Origin: Clostridiales bacterium
GTDB taxonomy: Bacteria > Bacillota > Clostridia > Oscillospirales > Oscillospiraceae
NCBI GenBank assembly: GCA_019422005.1
Contig: JAHZEF010000061.1
Coordinates: forward strand, 1-10,321
Direction: 5' to 3'
DNA length: 10,321 nt
Under the pieces are notes generated by a model. It had not been told where the DNA came from. It made no database searches and was given only the letters and a program-made list of their open reading frames with translations. Positions 5,356 through 10,321 of this stretch are shown piece after piece (the stretch's first letter is position 1; each line of letters opens with the position of its first letter). The translations under genes and the position numbers were made by a program.

Positions 5356-7335
5356 ATGAAAAAAAAGCAATCCTACGGAAACGACAGCATTTCCGCGCTC
5401 AAGGGCGCCGACCGGGTCCGGAAGCGCCCGGCGGTGATTTTCGGCTCGGACGGCCTGGAGGGCTGCGAGCACGCGGTGTTTGAAATCCTCTCCAACTCCA
5501 TCGATGAGGCGCGGGAGGGGCACGGCGATACGGTTATTGTGACCCGCTATGAGGATCATTCCATCGAGGTGGAGGATTTCGGGCGCGGCTGTCCCGTGGA
5601 CTGGAATGAGAAAGAGCAAAAGTATAACTGGGAACTGGTCTTCTGCGAGCTGTATGCCGGCGGCAAGTATGACAACAACACCGGCGGAGACTATGAGTAC
5701 TCCCTGGGCCTGAACGGCCTGGGCGCCTGCGCCACGCAGTACGCCTCCCGGTATTTTGACGCTTTCATCCACCGGGACGGGTTCGCATACAGCCTCCACT
5801 TTGAACGCGGGGAGATTGTCGGGCAGCTGGAGAAAACGCCCTGCGGGGGCAGGAAGACCGGCTCACGGTTCCGCTGGCTTCCGGATCTGGATGTCTTTAC
5901 GGACATTGCCATTCCGAAAGAGTTCTATCTGGAGACGCTGAAGCGGCAGGCTGTGGTCAACGCCGGCATCACCTTCCGCTTCCGGAACCAAACGGGAGGG
6001 ACGTTTGAGACCACCGACTTCTGCTATGCGCGCGGGATCCTGGATTATGTAACGGAGCTCACCGAGGGAAAGGCCATGACCATGCCCCAGTTCTGGGAGG
6101 CGGAGCGCAAAGGCCGCGACCGCGCGGACAAGCCGGAGTATAAAGTGAAGATTTCTGCGGCGTTCTGCTTCTCCACCCAGGTCAATGTGATTGAATACTA
6201 TCATAACTCGTCCTGGCTGGAGCACGGCGGCGCGCCGGACAAAGCGGTGCGCAATGCGTTTGTGTACGCCGTTGACGCCTATATCAAGTCCGCGGGCAAA
6301 TATAATAAGAATGAGTCGAAAATCACATTCCAGGATGTGGCGGACTGCCTGGCGCTGGTGACCAACTGCTTTTCCACGCAGACTTCCTATGAAAACCAGA
6401 CGAAGAAGGCCATCAACAATAAATTTGTGCAGGAAGCCATGACGGAATTCTTCCGGTCCAGGCTTCAGGTGTATTTCATTGAGAACAAGGCGGAAGCCGA
6501 CCGGATTGCGGATCAGGTGCTGGTGAACAAGCGCAGCCGTGAAACCGCCGAGAAGGCGCGCCTGAGCATCAAGAAGAAGCTTTCGGGCAGCCTGGATATC
6601 TCCAACCGGGTGCAGAAGTTTGTGGACTGCCGCACAAAGGACCGGGAAAAGCGGGAATTATATATTGTCGAGGGTGACAGCGCCATGGGGTCGGTCAAAT
6701 TGTCGCGGGACGCGGAGTTCCAGGGCATTATGCCGGTTCGCGGAAAGATTCTCAATTGCCTGAAAGCGGATTACGGCAGAATCTTCAAGAGTGAAATTAT
6801 TACGGATCTGCTGCGGGTGATGGGCTGCGGAATCGAAGTGCGGGACAAGCGCGTGAAGGATCTGGCGGAGTTTGACCTGGACAGCCTGCGCTGGAGCAAG
6901 ATTGTGATCTGTACCGACGCCGATGTGGACGGCTTCCAGATCCGGACCCTGATCCTGACCATGCTCTACCGGCTGGTGCCCACGCTGATCCGTGAAGGCT
7001 ATGTCTATATTGCAGAGTCCCCCCTGTTTGAGATCACCTGCAGGGAGAAGACCTGGTTTGCCTATTCCGACGCGGAGAAGAATGCAATTGTCAAGGAGCT
7101 GGAGGGGAAAAAATATACGGTCAACCGCTCCAAAGGCCTGGGTGAAAACGAGCCGGAGATGATGTGGATGACCACCATGAATCCGGAAACCCGCCGGCTC
7201 ATCAAGGTGATGCCCGAGGATGCGGAAAAGACGTCCCGGGTGTTTGACCTGCTGCTGGGGGACAACCTTTCCGGCCGAAAGGATCACATTGCCGAGAACG
7301 GCTACAAATATCTGGAGCTTGCCGACATATCCTGA
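5356..7335 (+). CDS. parE: type II DNA topoisomerase subunit B (ParE/GyrB family, divergent clostridial type)
   Basis: The 659-residue product is the ATPase and Toprim subunit of a type II topoisomerase, which pairs with the ParC-like protein at 9261. The GHKL ATPase domain shows E43, N47 and D50 (EILSNSIDEA), DFGRG at 74-78 and the lid GLNGLGA at 118-124. The transducer's QTK loop is at 348-350. The Toprim domain has EGDSA at 439-443 and DADVD at 521-525, the metal-binding acidic residues, and KGLGE (593-597) follows. Several normally strict positions differ: DNGRG reads DFGRG, HGVGA reads NGLGA, and EGDSAGGSAK reads EGDSAMGSVK. These point to the divergent clostridial subfamily rather than the housekeeping gyrase. 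The ATG at 5356 has GAGGAA 5 bases upstream; a longer TTG-started frame at 5269 is rejected because that TTG is the -35 box. First gene of the plus-strand operon. Confidence 0.9.
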   Translation: MKKKQSYGNDSISALKGADRVRKRPAVIFGSDGLEGCEHAVFEILSNSIDEAREGHGDTVIVTRYEDHSIEVEDFGRGCPVDWNEKEQKYNWELVFCELYAGGKYDNNTGGDYEYSLGLNGLGACATQYASRYFDAFIHRDGFAYSLHFERGEIVGQLEKTPCGGRKTGSRFRWLPDLDVFTDIAIPKEFYLETLKRQAVVNAGITFRFRNQTGGTFETTDFCYARGILDYVTELTEGKAMTMPQFWEAERKGRDRADKPEYKVKISAAFCFSTQVNVIEYYHNSSWLEHGGAPDKAVRNAFVYAVDAYIKSAGKYNKNESKITFQDVADCLALVTNCFSTQTSYENQTKKAINNKFVQEAMTEFFRSRLQVYFIENKAEADRIADQVLVNKRSRETAEKARLSIKKKLSGSLDISNRVQKFVDCRTKDREKRELYIVEGDSAMGSVKLSRDAEFQGIMPVRGKILNCLKADYGRIFKSEIITDLLRVMGCGIEVRDKRVKDLAEFDLDSLRWSKIVICTDADVDGFQIRTLILTMLYRLVPTLIREGYVYIAESPLFEITCREKTWFAYSDAEKNAIVKELEGKKYTVNRSKGLGENEPEMMWMTTMNPETRRLIKVMPEDAEKTSRVFDLLLGDNLSGRKDHIAENGYKYLELADIS

Positions 7336-7368
7336 CAGGTTCCACCCACCGATGAAAGGAGAATTGCG

Positions 7369-9219
7369 ATGAAAAAGCTCCCGGCACTGGCATTGGCCCT
7401 GATCCTAGCGGTTTCTCTCGTCGTTCCCGCGGCTGCGGCATCGGACGACTATTGGAACGGATATTCTGACGGCCTGATGGACGGCGCGGCCGCCGGCGCG
7501 GCGGATTTCGCCGCCGGCAGGCCTTCGGCATATTCCGATGAGGACACCTATGACGGCGGATATGACGAAGGATACCACGAAGGGTACATATCCGGCTATG
7601 AAGGTGCGAAGCACGATGCGGAGCTGCGCGCCGACGAGGCGTTCGGGCGGGGCTACGACGCCGGGTATGCCGACGGCTGTGAAGACGCGTCGCAGGACGG
7701 CTGGTACAACGACTATCCCGACGAATATTATACCAGCGAGGCGTTCCGGTACGGCTATGACGAGGGGTACTATGCGGGGCTGGAAGCGGCCGGCGCTTCC
7801 GACATCCCGCGTGGGGAATCCGTCGTGACGGCCGCCGGCGGCCGGGAAGGCGAGATCAATGTGATGCTCAACGGCACGTGTATTGATTTCGGAGGCGTGT
7901 GGCCGCAAAATGACAACGGCCGGGTTTTGGCGCCGGTGCGCGCCATCCTGGAGGCGCTGGGGGCGGAAGTGGAATATGACCTTTCCACGCGGACAGTCTC
8001 CGCTGCCCTGGCCGGCCGGCTGCTGCTGCATCAGGTGGGAACCAGGACGGTGGAGGTTTATCCGGACGGCGATCTGTCGCAGGAACCGGAGACGGTGATC
8101 ATGGACTGCCCGTCCCGGATCACCGGAGGGCGGACGCTGGTTCCGGTGCGGTTCTTTTCCCGGGCGCTGGGCTTCACCGTAGACTGGGATGAAACCTACC
8201 GTACGGTGGTGCTCCTGGACCGGGACGCCATCTCCGGGCAGTTTGATACCAACCTGACGGTGGTGAATCTGCTGCTCTCCGACGCATCGGCCCGCCGGGC
8301 GCCGGAAAAGATCTGCCGGCAGGACAGCAGCCTTGCGCTGGATGTGACGCTCTTTGACACGCTCAACGGCGACAAGACGCTGGGCGCTTCGGGAACCGTG
8401 TCCACCCTGCTGGGCGATGCCGGGTTCGACGCGGATATTCAGCTGGATCTCTCCGACGTGATCGGACTCATGGAAGAGGGATACGGCAATTCCGGCGGCA
8501 CGGAAGAGGAGGAACTTCTGAACCTTCTCAAGCGGCTGCGCGCAGAGATCCGCTATGACGCCGAACGGCAGGTATTCTATGTGACCAGCCCGCTGCTGGC
8601 CGCCGCTGTGGGGCTTGCCGCCGGGCAGGAGGACGTCTGGGTCGGCGTGGGTCTGGAGGACGCCCTGGGCGACGCGGCGCAGCTGGTGGACTGCTGCGGC
8701 GCAGCCATGACCGCCACGGATCTGGCCATTCTGATGGCGCGGAATTCGATCTTTTCCTCCCCGGTTGATTACTATGCCAACGCGGCGGCCTCCCTGGAGG
8801 AACTGACGGCGCTGCTGGGCGACGATTGCTTCACCAAGTCCGGCAATACCTATACCCTGAAGGCTGACACACTGCCGGAGCTGTTGGGCGAAGCGCTGAA
8901 CGACTTCTTTTACTGGAACCTGGACGGCTATTACGGTGAAGCGTGGAATACGGATCTCCGTTTTTCCGTCACGGATACCGGCGGCGGTACCTGCAATTAT
9001 GACGCCCGGCTGTACTTCCGCTGCCAGGCGTCGGAACTGGAGCTGACCGCGGCGCGCCGGGGCGCAGCGGAAACCGCCAGGTATGTGCTTCACGTGCGCA
9101 ATCTGCTGGAAGCCGTACTGCGTGTGGATTCCTCCCGGCGCGCCTCCGGCGAACGCCTGGAGGTCACGCCGCCCGAACATGCGCCGGATGTGCTGCAGCT
9201 TCAGGAACTGTATGCCTGA
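7369..9219 (+). CDS. secreted GX3-repeat protein with copper-amine-oxidase N-like domain
   Basis: The 616-residue protein has a typical signal peptide (MKKLPALALALILAVSLVVP, then AAAA with cleavage likely before S25), so it should be exported. Residues 29-138 are Gly/Tyr/Asp-rich with GX3 blocks. Residues 163-285 match the copper-amine-oxidase N-terminal-like domain common in secreted Clostridia proteins: two copies of the LxPVR signature (LAPVRAILEALGAEVEYD, 187-204, and LVPVRFFSRALGFTVDWD, 257-274), each followed by an R-T-V turn. Residues 290-616 are unrecognised, with alternating strand-like segments; a LolA-like fold is a loose guess. There is no sortase motif or C-terminal anchor. AAGGAG lies 7 bases before the ATG. 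It sits between parE (33-base gap) and parC (41-base gap) in the same direction without terminators, so it is probably co-transcribed with them. Function is unknown; a wall-associated role is inferred. Confidence 0.85.
   Translation: MKKLPALALALILAVSLVVPAAAASDDYWNGYSDGLMDGAAAGAADFAAGRPSAYSDEDTYDGGYDEGYHEGYISGYEGAKHDAELRADEAFGRGYDAGYADGCEDASQDGWYNDYPDEYYTSEAFRYGYDEGYYAGLEAAGASDIPRGESVVTAAGGREGEINVMLNGTCIDFGGVWPQNDNGRVLAPVRAILEALGAEVEYDLSTRTVSAALAGRLLLHQVGTRTVEVYPDGDLSQEPETVIMDCPSRITGGRTLVPVRFFSRALGFTVDWDETYRTVVLLDRDAISGQFDTNLTVVNLLLSDASARRAPEKICRQDSSLALDVTLFDTLNGDKTLGASGTVSTLLGDAGFDADIQLDLSDVIGLMEEGYGNSGGTEEEELLNLLKRLRAEIRYDAERQVFYVTSPLLAAAVGLAAGQEDVWVGVGLEDALGDAAQLVDCCGAAMTATDLAILMARNSIFSSPVDYYANAAASLEELTALLGDDCFTKSGNTYTLKADTLPELLGEALNDFFYWNLDGYYGEAWNTDLRFSVTDTGGGTCNYDARLYFRCQASELELTAARRGAAETARYVLHVRNLLEAVLRVDSSRRASGERLEVTPPEHAPDVLQLQELYA
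7453..7782 (+). repeat. coding region of GX3 (G-Y-x-x) repeats
   Basis: Within the secreted protein, glycines occur every fourth residue in four blocks: G31-G43, G64-G76, G95-G103 and G129-G137. The commonest unit is G-Y-D/H-E/A. The blocks begin 33, 31 and 34 residues apart, so the region looks like four degenerate copies of a unit of about 33 residues. GX3 runs are known in Yae1/Lto1 and FliH proteins, where they lie in helices, but those are cytosolic. Confidence 0.7.
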
Positions 9220-9260
9220 CCGGCGGCGACTGAAATTTAACAAAGGATTGAACCCAAAAC

Positions 9261-10321
9261 ATGGCCCGTAAAAAAAAGAACGAAGAAGAATCAAAGCATT
9301 TTATCAATCCCAATGTGGAAGGGCTCCGCGCGGAGGTCCTGGAGCAGCCCATCTGCGACACGCTGGAATTGAACTACATGCCCTACGCCATGAGCGTGAT
9401 CGTGTCCCGCGCCATCCCGGAGATTGACGGCTTCAAACCCTCGCACCGGAAGCTGCTGTATACCATGTACAAAATGGGGCTTCTGACCGGCAGCCGAACC
9501 AAGTCGGCCAACATTGTCGGCCAGACCATGCGGCTCAATCCCCATGGCGATGCGGCAATCTATGAAACCATGGTCCGCCTGTCCCGCGGCTATGAGGCGC
9601 TGCTGCACCCCCTGGTGGATTCCAAGGGCAACTTCGGCAAGGTGTATTCCCGGGATATGGCGTATGCTGCATCCCGCTATACAGAAGCCAAACTGGACGC
9701 CATCTGCCAGGAGCTGTTCCGGGATATCGACTCCGATACAGTCGACTTTGTGGACAACTATGACAATTCCATGAAAGAGCCTGCGCTGCTGCCGACCACG
9801 TTTCCCAATGTCCTGGTCTCGGCCAATATGGGGATTGCGGTGGGCATGGCCAGCAATATCTGCGGGTTCAACCTGCGGGAAGTCTGCCGGACGGCCATTG
9901 CCCGCATCCGGGATCCGGAGGCGGATCTGCTGGAAACGCTGCCCGCGCCGGACTTTCCCACCGGCGGCGAGATCCTCTATGACCCGCTGGAAATGGCTGA
10001 GATCTACCGAACCGGCCGGGGGTCTTTCCGCATCCGGGCCAGATGGCGCTACGTCAAAGAAGGGAACCTCATAGAAATCTATGAAATTCCATATACTACG
10101 GCTACGGAACCCATTATCGACAAGGTGTCCGAGCTGATTAAAGCCGGCAAGATCCGGGAAATTGCCGACATGCGCGACGAAACCGACCTGACCGGCCTGA
10201 AGCTGACCATTGATCTCAAGCGCGGCGTGGATCCGGACAAGCTGATGCAGAAGCTGTACCGTACGACGCCGCTGATGGACAGCTTTTCCTGCAATTTCAA
10301 TATTTTGATCGCCGGTATGCC
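9261..10321 (+). CDS. parC: type II DNA topoisomerase subunit A (ParC/GyrA family), partial at window end
   Basis: The frame is open for 353 codons from the ATG at 9261 to the window edge, so the C-terminal part is missing. It encodes the DNA-cleaving subunit that works with the ParE-like protein upstream. A basic start (MARKKK) leads into LNYMPYAMSVIVSRAIP, then GFKPSHRKLLY, then the catalytic region SRYTEAKL with Y140 as the DNA-linking tyrosine and R139 beside it. The quinolone-determining region reads NPHGDAAIYE (93-102): alanine stands where E. coli GyrA has Ser83, and glutamate where it has Asp87. The tail seen (EIPYTTATEPIIDKV and beyond) is also of the clostridial ParC type. AAAGGA (9242-9247) is the ribosome binding site with a long 13-base spacer. 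Last visible gene of the operon. Confidence 0.92.
   Translation, partial: MARKKKNEEESKHFINPNVEGLRAEVLEQPICDTLELNYMPYAMSVIVSRAIPEIDGFKPSHRKLLYTMYKMGLLTGSRTKSANIVGQTMRLNPHGDAAIYETMVRLSRGYEALLHPLVDSKGNFGKVYSRDMAYAASRYTEAKLDAICQELFRDIDSDTVDFVDNYDNSMKEPALLPTTFPNVLVSANMGIAVGMASNICGFNLREVCRTAIARIRDPEADLLETLPAPDFPTGGEILYDPLEMAEIYRTGRGSFRIRARWRYVKEGNLIEIYEIPYTTATEPIIDKVSELIKAGKIREIADMRDETDLTGLKLTIDLKRGVDPDKLMQKLYRTTPLMDSFSCNFNILIAGM

Noticed and set aside
3810..5483. 557-codon open frame on the plus strand opposite the DUF1846 gene
   Set aside because: It is the antisense of a well-conserved gene, crosses both divergent promoters and runs into parE in another frame.
7453..7782. Possible DNA tandem repeat or CRISPR-like array
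   Set aside because: The periodicity is at protein level (GX3). The bases are too varied and the units too irregular for a DNA repeat array.
7405..9294. 629-codon open frame on the minus strand opposite the secreted protein
   Set aside because: It is an antisense frame kept open by GC-rich codon bias. Its sequence is His/Arg/Gln-rich and resembles no family, while the plus strand has a signal peptide, domain and ribosome binding site.

Overview
The window reads as chromosomal DNA of a GC-rich Gram-positive anaerobe in Clostridia (Bacillota), most likely Oscillospirales. This is inferred from the clostridial-type divergent ParE/ParC pair, a DUF1846 protein, AGGAGG-type ribosome binding sites, sigma-A-type promoters, and a secreted protein with a copper-amine-oxidase N-terminal-like domain. 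No CRISPR array, tRNA, rRNA, transposase or phage gene was seen.

Left end (1-947, + strand): about 150 AT-richer bases hold overlapping inverted repeats, a weak terminator-like hairpin, a weak promoter and possibly the tail of an upstream gene. A TtcA-type tRNA 2-thiocytidine synthase follows; its PP-loop reads SGVKDS instead of SGGKDS. Bases 948-1332 separate two convergent genes. They carry no convincing gene but have four hairpins, two of which share an almost identical 10-base loop on different stems.

Middle left (1333-5087, - strand): a likely three-gene operon, transcribed as DUF1846 protein, EamA/DMT transporter (4-base ATGA overlap), then a membrane-anchored NagZ-like GH3 beta-N-acetylhexosaminidase. 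The three may act in cell-wall sugar turnover, but only the NagZ role is supported by its own motifs. The operon likely starts from a TTGCAT-17-TATCAT promoter whose -35 box lies inside a 49-base nested palindrome.

Right half (5269-10321, + strand): a near-consensus sigma-A promoter (TTGACT-17-TATAAT) reads divergently into parE (topoisomerase IV subunit B), then a 616-residue secreted protein, then parC (subunit A, cut by the window end). The gaps are 33 and 41 bases with no terminator seen, so this looks like one transcript. The secreted gene is the oddest content of the window: it sits between the two topoisomerase subunits, has a signal peptide and four blocks of GX3 (G-Y-x-x) repeats spaced about 31-34 residues apart, then a copper-amine-oxidase N-like domain and a large unrecognised C-terminal half.

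Most genes belong to known families. The points most worth following are the parE-secreted protein-parC arrangement, the GX3 repeat region, the palindrome in the divergent promoter region, and the paired-loop hairpins between the convergent genes.
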